The notes beneath the pieces are model-generated. The model was given only the letters and a program-made list of their open reading frames with translations. It did not search any database and was not told the origin of the DNA. From positions 1-64,000 of the forward strand of contig NZ_JAIFZS010000015.1 of the NCBI RefSeq assembly GCF_019710635.1: a stretch of DNA of 64,000 nt, given 5' to 3'. Below, piece after piece: positions 29,177 through 41,689 of the stretch. Made by a program: the position numbers and the translations under genes. The DNA is from Mycolicibacterium xanthum. GTDB taxonomy: Bacteria; Actinomycetota; Actinomycetes; Mycobacteriales; Mycobacteriaceae. The first letter of the stretch is position 1. Every line of letters begins with the position of its first letter.

Positions 29177-30211
29177 TCAGAGTGATTCGCGCACCGCGTC
29201 CAGTGCCCCGGCCACGTCGTCGTCGGTGGTCGCCCACGAGCACACGAACCGCACGACCTGTTCGCCAGGATCGGGCTGGTGCACCAGGTAGCGGCCGGCG
29301 AGCCGGCGATGCGCACCGGTGTCGAGCTCGACGAACACCTCGTTGGCCTCGGTCGGGCCGGCCAGCCGCAGCCCCAGGCCGGTCAGGCCCGCGCTGAGCC
29401 GGTCCGCCATCGCGTTGGCCTGCGCGGCCGTCTGCAGCCAAAGCCCCTCGGAGAACAACGCGACGAACTGGGCGGCGATGAACCGGTGCTTGCTGGCGAG
29501 GTGGCCGATCTGCTTCTGCACGAAGTGGATTCCGTCGAAATGTTCGGGGCGGCGCACCAGAATCGCGTCGCCGAACAGCATGCCGTTCTTGGTGCCGCCG
29601 ACGCTGACGATGTCGGCGTCGCCGATCGCCTCGGCGGGTGACACCCCCAGCGACACGATCGCGTTGGCGACCCGCGCGCCGTCGACGTGCACCAGAAGCC
29701 CCAGCGTGTGGGCGCGGTCGACGAACTCGGCGACCGCCGGCGCCGTCCACACCCGCCCGTTCTCGGTGGGCTGGGTCAGGCTGACGATGCGCGGCTGGGA
29801 ATGATGGACCTCGGTGCGGCCCAGCACCCTGCGGGCCAGCACCTCGGGGTCGATCAGGCCGTCATCGCTGGGCAGCCGGGTCAGCTGGGCTCCGGCCAGC
29901 CGCACCGGACCGCCGGCCTCGTCGACCAGGACATGCGCGATGTCGCTGCAGAGGATCTCGTGCCACGGCCGGGCCGCCGCGGCGAGGGCGATGACGTTGG
30001 CGGCGGTGCCGGTGAAGGCGAACAGCACGTCGGCGTCGGGGGAGTCGAAGGCGCGCTTCACGGCGTCGGCGGCCGCGGCGGTGACCGGGTCGTCGCCGTA
30101 GGACGCGACCGGCCCGTCGTTGGCCCGCCGCAGCGCCTCGAGCACCTCCGGATGCGCCGGGGCGGCGTTGTCCGACGCGAACGCCGTGGAGGCAGACAGC
30201 ATGGCAGCCAT
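29177..30211 (-). CDS. Low-specificity L-threonine aldolase
   Basis: A 344-residue PLP enzyme of the beta-eliminating lyase/aldolase fold that cleaves threonine or allo-threonine to glycine and acetaldehyde. Signatures: FASDNAAPAHPEVLEAL at the start, HVDGARVAN, and the PLP-binding lysine in SVGGTKNGML. The length is normal for the family. Start: ATG 30211 or 30202; neither has a strong ribosome binding site. An upstream in-frame extension through the 32-bp tandem repeats is repetitive and was rejected. Confidence 0.85.
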   Translation of the reverse strand: MAAMLSASTAFASDNAAPAHPEVLEALRRANDGPVASYGDDPVTAAAADAVKRAFDSPDADVLFAFTGTAANVIALAAAARPWHEILCSDIAHVLVDEAGGPVRLAGAQLTRLPSDDGLIDPEVLARRVLGRTEVHHSQPRIVSLTQPTENGRVWTAPAVAEFVDRAHTLGLLVHVDGARVANAIVSLGVSPAEAIGDADIVSVGGTKNGMLFGDAILVRRPEHFDGIHFVQKQIGHLASKHRFIAAQFVALFSEGLWLQTAAQANAMADRLSAGLTGLGLRLAGPTEANEVFVELDTGAHRRLAGRYLVHQPDPGEQVVRFVCSWATTDDDVAGALDAVRESL

Positions 30212-30251
30212 GATCGCACCCGGCCCGCGCCCCGAACGTGCGACGCCGGTA

Positions 30252-30347
30252 GCGGCGATGAGCGCTCGCGCGAAGAGCAGAGGGCGGCGATGAGCGCTCG
30301 CGCGAAGAGCAGAGGGCGGCGATGAGCGCTCGCGCGAAGAGCAGAGG
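30252..30347. repeat. Three perfect 32-bp tandem repeats
   Basis: The unit beginning GCGGCGATGAGCGCTCGCGC repeats exactly at 30252-30283, 30284-30315 and 30316-30347. It lies in the promoter-proximal region of the threonine aldolase gene, 40-140 bp before its start. Each unit carries the self-complementary AGCGCT. This looks like a VNTR/MIRU-type locus. Confidence 0.85.
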
Positions 30348-30409
30348 GCTAGGGTAGGCAAGGGTCCCGGATCGCTACCGCAGGCACGCGTTCGCGCCGA
30401 GGCGGTCAG

Positions 30410-31114
30410 TCATTCCGACGACCCGCCCGAGCGCCAGGCCCGCCACCCGCGGTGTGCGGCGAACGCGCCGGCGACGGCGGTGACGCACCACACGACAACG
30501 GCCGCGACCGCCAGCGGCGCGGAGAACTCGCCGATCGCCGACCCCGCCGCGGTGTAGGCGAACGCCTTGGGTGCGGACCCGATCACCGCGCCGACGGCCA
30601 TCTGCCACAACGGAACTCCGAACGCCCCGAAGGCGTACGAGGCCAGCGCGTCGTTGACGCCGGGCACGAACCGCTGCCCGACCACGGCCCACAGCCCGCC
30701 CCGGTCGATCAGCGAGTCGATGCGGTCGGCACGCTTGGGGCCCAGCAGCGCGCGGGCGCTGTCCCGGCCGGCCCGCCGGCCCGCCAGGCTGGCCACCGTC
30801 GCGGTCCCGGCGGTCGCGCCCAGTGTGACGAACGTCCCCACCAGGGGCCCGAACAGGAACCCGCTGCCGGCCGCGAGCAGCGGGCCCGGCACCAGGGCCG
30901 CCCCGAGCAGCGCCGAGATCACCACGTAGGCCAGCGGCGCCAGCGGGCCCGTCGACGCCACCAGGCCGCGCACGTACTCGACGTCGATGACGCGCCGCAC
31001 CGCGACCAGGTAGAACAGCACCGCCAGCGCACCCGCGAACAGCGCCAACCGCGCGATGTGCCGCCGCCGCGACGTCTCCGGGGTGCCCCCGTCGTCATCC
31101 CTGCCGTCATCCAT
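30410..31114 (-). CDS. TVP38/TMEM64 (SNARE-associated, DedA-like) membrane protein
   Basis: A 234-residue integral membrane protein with about five or six hydrophobic segments. It carries the VTT-domain pattern: GSGFLFGPLVGTFVTLGATAG, then a polar loop with FVPGVNDALASYAFGAFGVP. Members of this superfamily are thought to move lipids across membranes. ATG 31114. The N-terminal ~20 residues are charged and cytoplasmic. No co-transcribed partner is obvious. Confidence 0.8.
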   Translation of the reverse strand: MDDGRDDDGGTPETSRRRHIARLALFAGALAVLFYLVAVRRVIDVEYVRGLVASTGPLAPLAYVVISALLGAALVPGPLLAAGSGFLFGPLVGTFVTLGATAGTATVASLAGRRAGRDSARALLGPKRADRIDSLIDRGGLWAVVGQRFVPGVNDALASYAFGAFGVPLWQMAVGAVIGSAPKAFAYTAAGSAIGEFSAPLAVAAVVVWCVTAVAGAFAAHRGWRAWRSGGSSE

Positions 31115-31202
31115 GCCGAACGCAATCCTGCCGTACCCCGATAGGTTGGCGTGGTGACTGTGACGCCTGCGGAGTTGACGGGAACCGGCCGGGGACCGTC
31201 CA

Positions 31203-31527
31203 CTGAGCGGCCTGTTGGTGATGGACGAGACGCAGAACTTCGCGCCCGCAAGACGATTCACCGCCTGAAAGCGGAGCACGCTGGCGTTGTCCTCACAGGC
31301 CGCAAGTACGGCCTGGGCCTGGTGTTCGCGACCCAGCACCCGAAGGGACTGGACAACAACATCCCGGGCAACGCGGCCACAGATCGAGGCCGCCCGGGCG
31401 ATGGCCGGCCAGCCCGCCGTCGGCCGAGGAGGTGCTCGCCCTGGCGGCTTCGGCGCCCGAACCGGACCGGGCCGACGGTGCGGGGACGAATGGGGCCAAC
31501 TCGACAACGCCTGGTCGACGGTGCTGA
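31203..31527 (+). pseudogene. Relic of a HerA-like/DUF853 ATP-binding protein
   Basis: Pieces of a HerA-type ATPase C-terminal half occur in order but in different frames. They are SGLLVMDETQNFAPARRF (Walker B context), RKYGLGLVFATQHPKGLDNNIPGNAA, IEAARAMAGQP and PSAEEVLALAASAPEPD, ending at TGA 31525-31527. The N-terminal half with the Walker A motif is absent. The relic ends 20 bases before the convergent antigen 85 homologue stop. Confidence 0.65.
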
Positions 31528-31547
31528 ACCCGTACCTGCGTCAGACG

Positions 31548-33985
<2,438 letters not shown>

Positions 33986-34002
33986 GGGCGCTCCGATATG
34001 AG

Positions 34003-34037
34003 TTATCAATACATAATTATCAGTCAATAATTATCAG
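34003..34037. promoter_or_regulatory. Three phased TTATCA boxes between MFS and marR genes
   Basis: TTATCA occurs at 34003, 34017 and 34031, an exact 14-bp period. The last two sit in identical TAATTATCAG decamers. The A/T-rich block is unlike its surroundings and covers the promoters of both divergent genes. Probable MarR binding sites. Confidence 0.65.
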
Positions 34038-34050
34038 CTATGCTGGGATC

Positions 34051-34497
34051 ATGCAAGCCGTGGATGCCAGCGCCGATCAGCTCGCCGACCTCGCCGACCT
34101 GGTGCTCGCGGTCGGCCGCGCGGTCAAAGCCGAGGTCGCCGCCGATCCGTCGGTGCTTGACCTGTCCGTCACCGAGGTGACGGTGATGCGCTACATCGAC
34201 CACCATCCCGGCGTCGGCCCCAGCGCCGTCGCCGCGGCGACCGGGCTGCAACGCAGCAACCTGAGCCGGGCGCTACGGGATCTGGAGGCCAAAGGCATGG
34301 TCGAGCGCACGCCCGATCCGGCCGACAGCCGCCAGGCTGTGCTGCGCGGTACGGCCAAATCCGCCGAGAACCTGGTACGGCTGCGGGCCATCTGGGCGCG
34401 GCTGCTCGGCGACGCGCTCGAGGTGGCGGGTGAGCAGCACGACGCCGCCCCGGCGCTCGCGCTGCTGCGCGCCCTCGAACGCGGCCTCTACGGGTGA
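34051..34497 (+). CDS. MarR-family transcriptional regulator
   Basis: A 148-residue winged-helix regulator. DNA-binding region: GPSAVAAATGLQRSNLSRALRDLEAKGMVERTPDPADSR (~58-96), with the beta-wing DPADSRQAVLRGT typical of MarR. ATG 34051. It is divergent from the MFS efflux gene and most likely controls it and itself through the TTATCA boxes. Its transcript ends at the long hairpin right after the stop codon. Confidence 0.87.
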   Translation: MQAVDASADQLADLADLVLAVGRAVKAEVAADPSVLDLSVTEVTVMRYIDHHPGVGPSAVAAATGLQRSNLSRALRDLEAKGMVERTPDPADSRQAVLRGTAKSAENLVRLRAIWARLLGDALEVAGEQHDAAPALALLRALERGLYG

Positions 34498-34544
34498 TTT
34501 GGGTGTAGTTCGTCACGCTGCGCGTGACGAACTACACCCAAATC
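34496..34544. terminator. Perfect 23-bp stem hairpin between convergent genes
   Basis: Bases 34496-34518 pair without mismatch with 34522-34544 around a TGC loop. It overlaps the marR TGA and lies 13 bases from the glgP stop, so it probably ends transcription from both sides. There is no long T-run on either strand. The core reads GTGTAGTTCGTCACG. Confidence 0.7.
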
Positions 34545-34557
34545 GCGAATCGCGAGG

Positions 34558-37083
<2,526 letters not shown>

Positions 37084-37231
37084 TGATTCTCCCTGGAGTG
37101 TGGCCCGAATTTGCGCGGACGCGTCATTGTGTCGCCCACGTGTTTCTCAACGGCGTCCGCAATGTGAACTCCGCGCTAGCCCGTCGTGTGAGCTGCGGGG
37201 ATTGCCGGAACGAATATCGAGGATGTTGACT

Positions 37232-39145
37232 ATGGCAATGTCCGCGGGCGGATGGCCGACCCGGACCGGTGTCGTCGGTCTGGGTCGACGTTTGCGGCAT
37301 GCCGACCTGCTGCCGCCGTTCTGGCAACTGGCCGGGTGGACGACCGGCGTCGCGGCGACGTCGTACCTGGTGCGCTGGCTCGCCTCGGTCGACGGCCGGA
37401 CCTTCACCGTCGTCTGGCTCGCCGCCGCCCCGCAGCTGGTCGCCCTGCTGACCTCTCCGCGCCGGCACTGGCCGGCCTACCTGGTGTCGTTCGCGGTCTT
37501 CCAGTACGTACCCGCATGGCTGTTGCTGGGACAGCGTCCGGAGCTGGCCGCGCTGTCCACCGTGACCGCCGTGGTGTTCGCGGCCGCGGTGCTGCGCAGC
37601 GACCAGGACTGGGTGTTCGGCCGCACCGACTCGCTGCGCAGCTGGCGGCGGTTCGTGCTGTACGGCGTGGTGATCGCGCCGGCGTTCGCCGGGCTGATCG
37701 GGGCCGCCGGCGTGCTGGTCCACCAGACGGCCGTCGACGCCCACTCGCTGGCCATGACCGCGCTGATCTGGTATCTCGCCGAGGCGGTCGGCATCGCGTT
37801 CCTGACGCCGGTACTGCTGCGCTGGCAGCGGTACTGGCGGCGCTACTCCCCGCGCCAGTTCGCGATCTCGATCGGGTTGGCCGTGCTGATGGTCGCGTTG
37901 GGAATAGCCGCCGCCGTCGAGTCCAACTTCGTGCTGCTGTTCCTGACCGGGGTGCCCGCGCTGCTGGTGCTCATCGAGTTCGGGATCGCCGCCGCGTTCT
38001 GGCAGCTGGCGATCGGCGCGGCGGTCATCCTGGGCACCACGTTCGCCGGACTCGGGCCGTTCAACGCCAACGCGGCCACCGCGACGCAGGCCATGATGCA
38101 CGCCCAGGTGTTCCTGCTGGCCGGCTACGCCATGGTGGTGATGGTCGCCGCCGCGCTGGAGGAACGCAACCGGCTCAGCGCACTGGACCGCGCCAGCCAC
38201 GAGGTCTACGACCTCGTCGCCGAGCTGACCGGCGACCTGGTGCTGGTGCTCGATGCCCGTGGCAATGTGCTGCACAACGCGTTCGCCGGGCACAGCAATC
38301 TGGACCTGCCCAGCGACCGGATCACCCGCGCGGAGTGGGAGCGCCACATCCACCCCGACGACCTGCACCTGATCTCCAACCGGATGATCTCCGGGCCGGC
38401 CGGTCCGTCGCTACCGTTCCGGGTCCGCACCCTGGACGGGTCGTGGAACTGGTTCGTCGTGTACCTGCGTGCCGCCGGTGACGGACTGACCGCAGCGATC
38501 ATGCGCGACGTCACGCTGGAGCGCGAGGTGCGGGACTCGCTGACCGATCTGGCCAACTCCGACGCGCTGACCGGCCTGGCGAACCGCCGGGGCCTGACCC
38601 AGCGGGCCCGCGAGATCTGGCTGCGCGCCCACGAGCTGGAGCAGCCGCTGACGGCGCTGTTCGTCGACATCGACCACTTCAAGGGGTTCAACGACCACTT
38701 CGGGCACCAGGCCGGTGACTCCTGCCTGCGCGACGTCGCCGACGTGCTCCAACACCTGGCGGCCCCCGAGGAATGTGTGCCCGCCCGTTACGGCGGCGAG
38801 GAGTTCGCGGTGCTGCTCGCCGGCTGCCGGGACCCCTACACCTTCGCCACCGGCCTCGCCTCGGCGATCCGCGCGCTGGAGATCCCGCATCCGGACTCGC
38901 CGTCCGGCGTCGTCACGATCAGCATCGGCGTCGCCAGGACAGACCTGCGCCGCGCGCCCCGCGGCACCGACCCGGACGTCGTGGTCGGCTCCCTGCTCGA
39001 ACGCGCCGACCGGGCGCTCTACGTGGCCAAGTCGAAGGGCCGCAACAGGATCTCGATGTCGCCCGACGAGCGGCTACTCGGCCAGCATGTTGACCAGGCC
39101 CGCGAACGCGCGCGGCAGGCGGCTCGCGGCGGGCACGATCAGTGA
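37232..39145 (+). CDS. MASE1-PAS-GGDEF diguanylate cyclase
   Basis: A 637-residue membrane sensor that should make cyclic di-GMP. An N-terminal MASE1-type region with about eight membrane spans (residues ~25-315) precedes a PAS-like domain (~330-430) and a GGDEF domain (~440-615) with the active-site signature YGGEEF and the DIDHFKGFNDHFGHQAGD substrate motif. The RxxD inhibitory site expected before GGEEF is replaced by PEEC, so product feedback is probably lost. Start: ATG 37232 after GAGG; ATGs at 37223 and 37238 are alternatives. The last 72 bases overlap the convergent flavoprotein gene. Confidence 0.87.
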   Translation: MAMSAGGWPTRTGVVGLGRRLRHADLLPPFWQLAGWTTGVAATSYLVRWLASVDGRTFTVVWLAAAPQLVALLTSPRRHWPAYLVSFAVFQYVPAWLLLGQRPELAALSTVTAVVFAAAVLRSDQDWVFGRTDSLRSWRRFVLYGVVIAPAFAGLIGAAGVLVHQTAVDAHSLAMTALIWYLAEAVGIAFLTPVLLRWQRYWRRYSPRQFAISIGLAVLMVALGIAAAVESNFVLLFLTGVPALLVLIEFGIAAAFWQLAIGAAVILGTTFAGLGPFNANAATATQAMMHAQVFLLAGYAMVVMVAAALEERNRLSALDRASHEVYDLVAELTGDLVLVLDARGNVLHNAFAGHSNLDLPSDRITRAEWERHIHPDDLHLISNRMISGPAGPSLPFRVRTLDGSWNWFVVYLRAAGDGLTAAIMRDVTLEREVRDSLTDLANSDALTGLANRRGLTQRAREIWLRAHELEQPLTALFVDIDHFKGFNDHFGHQAGDSCLRDVADVLQHLAAPEECVPARYGGEEFAVLLAGCRDPYTFATGLASAIRALEIPHPDSPSGVVTISIGVARTDLRRAPRGTDPDVVVGSLLERADRALYVAKSKGRNRISMSPDERLLGQHVDQARERARQAARGGHDQ

Positions 39146-40096
39146 GCGCAGCGGCGACGTGCCGACGCCCAGCACGCCCGTCGTGGTGACCCGGTAGCGC
39201 CGGGTGGCACGCCGCCACGCGTGCTCGTAGACGTCGGGCCGGTCGGCGAGCACGGCGTCGACCAGCAGCCGGGATGCGGCGAAGGCCAGCCCGAGGCCCT
39301 CCCCGGTGAGGGCGTCGACGTAGCCGGCGGCATCCCCGACCAGCAGCACGCGCCCCGCGACCCGGCGGCGCACCCGCTGCCGCAGCGGGCCGGCGGCCCG
39401 GTCCGGCTCGTGTGGGTGTCCGGTCAGCCGTTCGCGCAGCGCGGGGAACGCGGCCAGGTGCTCGTCGAAGCGGCCCCGCCGGTCGGTCAGGATCGCGACG
39501 CCCACGCAGTCGTCGGCCACCGGGGTGACGTACGCTTCGGCGGCCTCCGGTCCCGCCGACCAGTGCACCTCGACGTACTCGCTCCACGGCGCGACGGCGA
39601 CGTGGCGCCTGATGCCCCAGCGGCGGGTCTTCCCGGCCGGCCGATCCAACCCGAGCCGGGCCCGGATCGGGGAGTGCAGCCCGTCGGCCGCCGCCAGGTA
39701 GCGGGCGCGGATCCCGTTGACCGCCACGCCGTCGACGTCCTGAACCGGCGCGCCGACCCGGTCCTGCACGACGTCCACCCCGGCGGTCGCGGCCTGCCCC
39801 AGCAGCGCGGCGTGCAGCGCGGTGCGCCGCACCCCGAGCCCGGTTGCCGAGCCGAACCGCGCGGTGACCGTCCGGCGGTGGTCGAGGTAGGTGATGCCGC
39901 GCAAGTCCCGGCCCGCGGGGTGCACGCCGAGCAGCTGCAGCTCGCGCACCGCATGCGGCATCAGGCCTTCGCCGCAGGCCTTGTCGATCGGCCCGGCCCG
40001 CATCTCGACGACGGTGACGGTCAGGCCGGCCCGGGCCGCGTGGATGGCGGTGGCCAGGCCCGCGGGCCCGCCACCGGCGACGACCAGGTCGATCAC
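39074..40096 (-). CDS. FAD-dependent oxidoreductase (geranylgeranyl-reductase/hydroxylase family)
   Basis: A 340-residue flavoprotein with DLVVAGGGPAGLATAIHAARAG at the N terminus, CGEGLMPHAV, and RVLLVGDAAGYVDALTGEGLGLAFA, which place it in the geranylgeranyl reductase/PHBH-like family. It is last in the MMPL-PKS-methyltransferase operon; its GTG start overlaps the methyltransferase stop (GTGA). In comparable type III PKS operons a flavoprotein hydroxylates the resorcinol or pyrone ring on the way to a quinone; that role is likely here. Its 3' end overlaps the diguanylate cyclase gene by 72 bases. Confidence 0.83.
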   Translation of the reverse strand: MIDLVVAGGGPAGLATAIHAARAGLTVTVVEMRAGPIDKACGEGLMPHAVRELQLLGVHPAGRDLRGITYLDHRRTVTARFGSATGLGVRRTALHAALLGQAATAGVDVVQDRVGAPVQDVDGVAVNGIRARYLAAADGLHSPIRARLGLDRPAGKTRRWGIRRHVAVAPWSEYVEVHWSAGPEAAEAYVTPVADDCVGVAILTDRRGRFDEHLAAFPALRERLTGHPHEPDRAAGPLRQRVRRRVAGRVLLVGDAAGYVDALTGEGLGLAFAASRLLVDAVLADRPDVYEHAWRRATRRYRVTTTGVLGVGTSPLRSLIVPAASRLPRAFAGLVNMLAE

Positions 40097-40596
40097 GTCA
40101 GCGCCTCGAGCGCGGTGTCCTCGACCCTGATCCGGATACGCAGCAGCGCGGCGTTGAGCACCGTGAAGACGGCGGCGGTGACCCAGGCGGTGTGCACCAG
40201 CGGCAGCGCGACGCCCTCGACGACGACCGCGACGTAGTTGGGGTGGGTCAGGAACCGATACGGCCCGCCGGTCACCCGGGCGGCGTCGGGGACGACGACG
40301 ACCCTGGTGTTCCACTGCCGGCCCAGCGTGGCGATGCACCACCAGCGCAGCGCCTGGGCGGCCAGCACGACGGCCAGCATCGGCCAGCCCAGCAGCGGCA
40401 CGAACGGGCGGTGGGCCGCCTCGACCAGGCAGCCGGCCAGCAGCAACGTATGCAGTGCGACCATCACCGGGTAGTGGCCGGCGCCGAACTCGATGCCGCC
40501 GGCCGACCGGCTCCACGCCAGGTTGCGCTGCGAGACCACCAGTTCGGCGACCCGTTCGGCGGCGACCGCGGCGATCAGCAGGGTGTAGGCGAGCAT
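40093..40596 (-). CDS. Isoprenylcysteine carboxyl methyltransferase-family membrane protein
   Basis: A 167-residue membrane methyltransferase of the ICMT/PEMT type. It has about four hydrophobic segments and the SAM-binding hallmark GGPYRFLTHPNYVAVVVEG, with RWWCIATLGRQWNTRV before it. In bacterial type III PKS operons such proteins methylate the phenolic product. It starts one base after the PKS stop and overlaps the flavoprotein gene by four bases. Confidence 0.83.
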   Translation of the reverse strand: MLAYTLLIAAVAAERVAELVVSQRNLAWSRSAGGIEFGAGHYPVMVALHTLLLAGCLVEAAHRPFVPLLGWPMLAVVLAAQALRWWCIATLGRQWNTRVVVVPDAARVTGGPYRFLTHPNYVAVVVEGVALPLVHTAWVTAAVFTVLNAALLRIRIRVEDTALEALT

Positions 40597-40597
40597 C

Positions 40598-41689
40598 TCA
40601 GCGCCAGCGCAGCAACACCAGCTCGGAGCAGAACCCCGGCCCCATCGCCATCAGCAGGCCGGGCAGGCCCGCGGGCGGTTTCTTGGCGCGGGTGTCGCGC
40701 AGCACGTGCAGCACCGACGACGAGGACAGGTTGCCCACCTCGGCCAGCGAGCGCCAGGTCAGCTCGAGCGCGTCGTCGGCCAGGCCGAGGGTGCCGGTGA
40801 TCGCCTCGATCACCTTGGGGCCCCCGGGGTGCGACACCCACGCGGCGATGTCGTCGACGGTCAGGTCGTGCTCGCCGAGGAAGCCGGCCATGTCATCGGC
40901 CAGATAGCGCTCGATCAGCTCGGGCAGATCGGGCGACAGGACCAGCTGGAAGCCGTCGCGGCCGACCTTCCAGCCCATGGTGTCCAGTGAGTCCGGATAC
41001 ATCCGGCTGCGGGAATCGAGCACCTCGGGGCCGGCGGCGCCGATCTTCTCGGCGCGGTCTTCCCCGGCGGCGACGACCGCGGCGGCGCCGTCGCCGAACA
41101 GCGCGCTGCCCACCAGGCTGGCCATGTTCGGCTCCACCGCCGGATAGGTCAGCGAGCACAGTTCCACCGACACCAGCGCGGCGATGTGGCCGGGGGCGCC
41201 GCGCAGGTAGTCGTGCATCCGGGCGATGCCGGCCGCGCCCGCGACACAGCCCAGCCCGAACAACGGCAGGCGGCGCACGTCGGGCCGCAGCCCGAGCCGC
41301 CCGGCGATGCGGGCGTCCAGCGACGGCACGGCCACGCCGGTGACGGTGGTGGTCGTGATCATGTCCAGATCGGCCGGTCGCAGCCCGGCCTCGTCCAGCG
41401 CCGCGGCCAGCGCCTCACAGGCCAGGTCCAGCGCGTGCTCGAGGTAGAGGTCGTTGGCGTCGCCGAAATCCTGCAGCGCCGGGTAGCGCTCCAGCGGCAG
41501 CACCAGATGGCGGGCTTTGACCTTGGCGTTGTCGTGCAGCGCGCGCACCACGTCGTCGAGGCCGGCGAACGCCGGAACCCGCAGGAACGCCTCGGTGATC
41601 TCGTGCTGGCTGTAGCGGTGGGTGGGCAGCGCGCCCTGCACTCCGCAGACCACGCTGATGCGGTTGTTGTCGTTGTTCGTTCGGTTCAT
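40598..41689 (-). CDS. Type III polyketide synthase (chalcone/alkylresorcinol synthase family)
   Basis: A 363-residue homodimeric ketosynthase that extends an acyl-CoA with malonyl-CoA and cyclises it. The catalytic triad is visible: Cys in [12 protein letters not shown] (~148), His in [10 protein letters not shown] (~282) and Asn in [13 protein letters not shown] (~320). The [14 protein letters not shown] terminus matches the Pks10/11/18 group. ATG 41689 overlaps the MMPL stop as ATGA. With the ICMT and flavoprotein genes it forms the set known to make methylated alkylresorcinols, pyrones or polyketide quinones in actinobacteria. Confidence 0.9.
   Translation of the reverse strand: MNRTNNDNNRISVVCGVQGALPTHRYSQHEITEAFLRVPAFAGLDDVVRALHDNAKVKARHLVLPLERYPALQDFGDANDLYLEHALDLACEALAAALDEAGLRPADLDMITTTTVTGVAVPSLDARIAGRLGLRPDVRRLPLFGLGCVAGAAGIARMHDYLRGAPGHIAALVSVELCSLTYPAVEPNMASLVGSALFGDGAAAVVAAGEDRAEKIGAAGPEVLDSRSRMYPDSLDTMGWKVGRDGFQLVLSPDLPELIERYLADDMAGFLGEHDLTVDDIAAWVSHPGGPKVIEAITGTLGLADDALELTWRSLAEVGNLSSSSVLHVLRDTRAKKPPAGLPGLLMAMGPGFCSELVLLRWR

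Noticed and set aside
30252-30347. CRISPR array
   Set aside because: The 32-bp units are directly adjacent with no spacers, and no cas genes are present.
29177-30361. N-terminal extension of the threonine aldolase through the 32-bp repeats
   Set aside because: The extension only translates tandem repeats (RRPLLFARALIAA-type) and lacks homology; the normal N terminus begins near MLSASTAFASDN.
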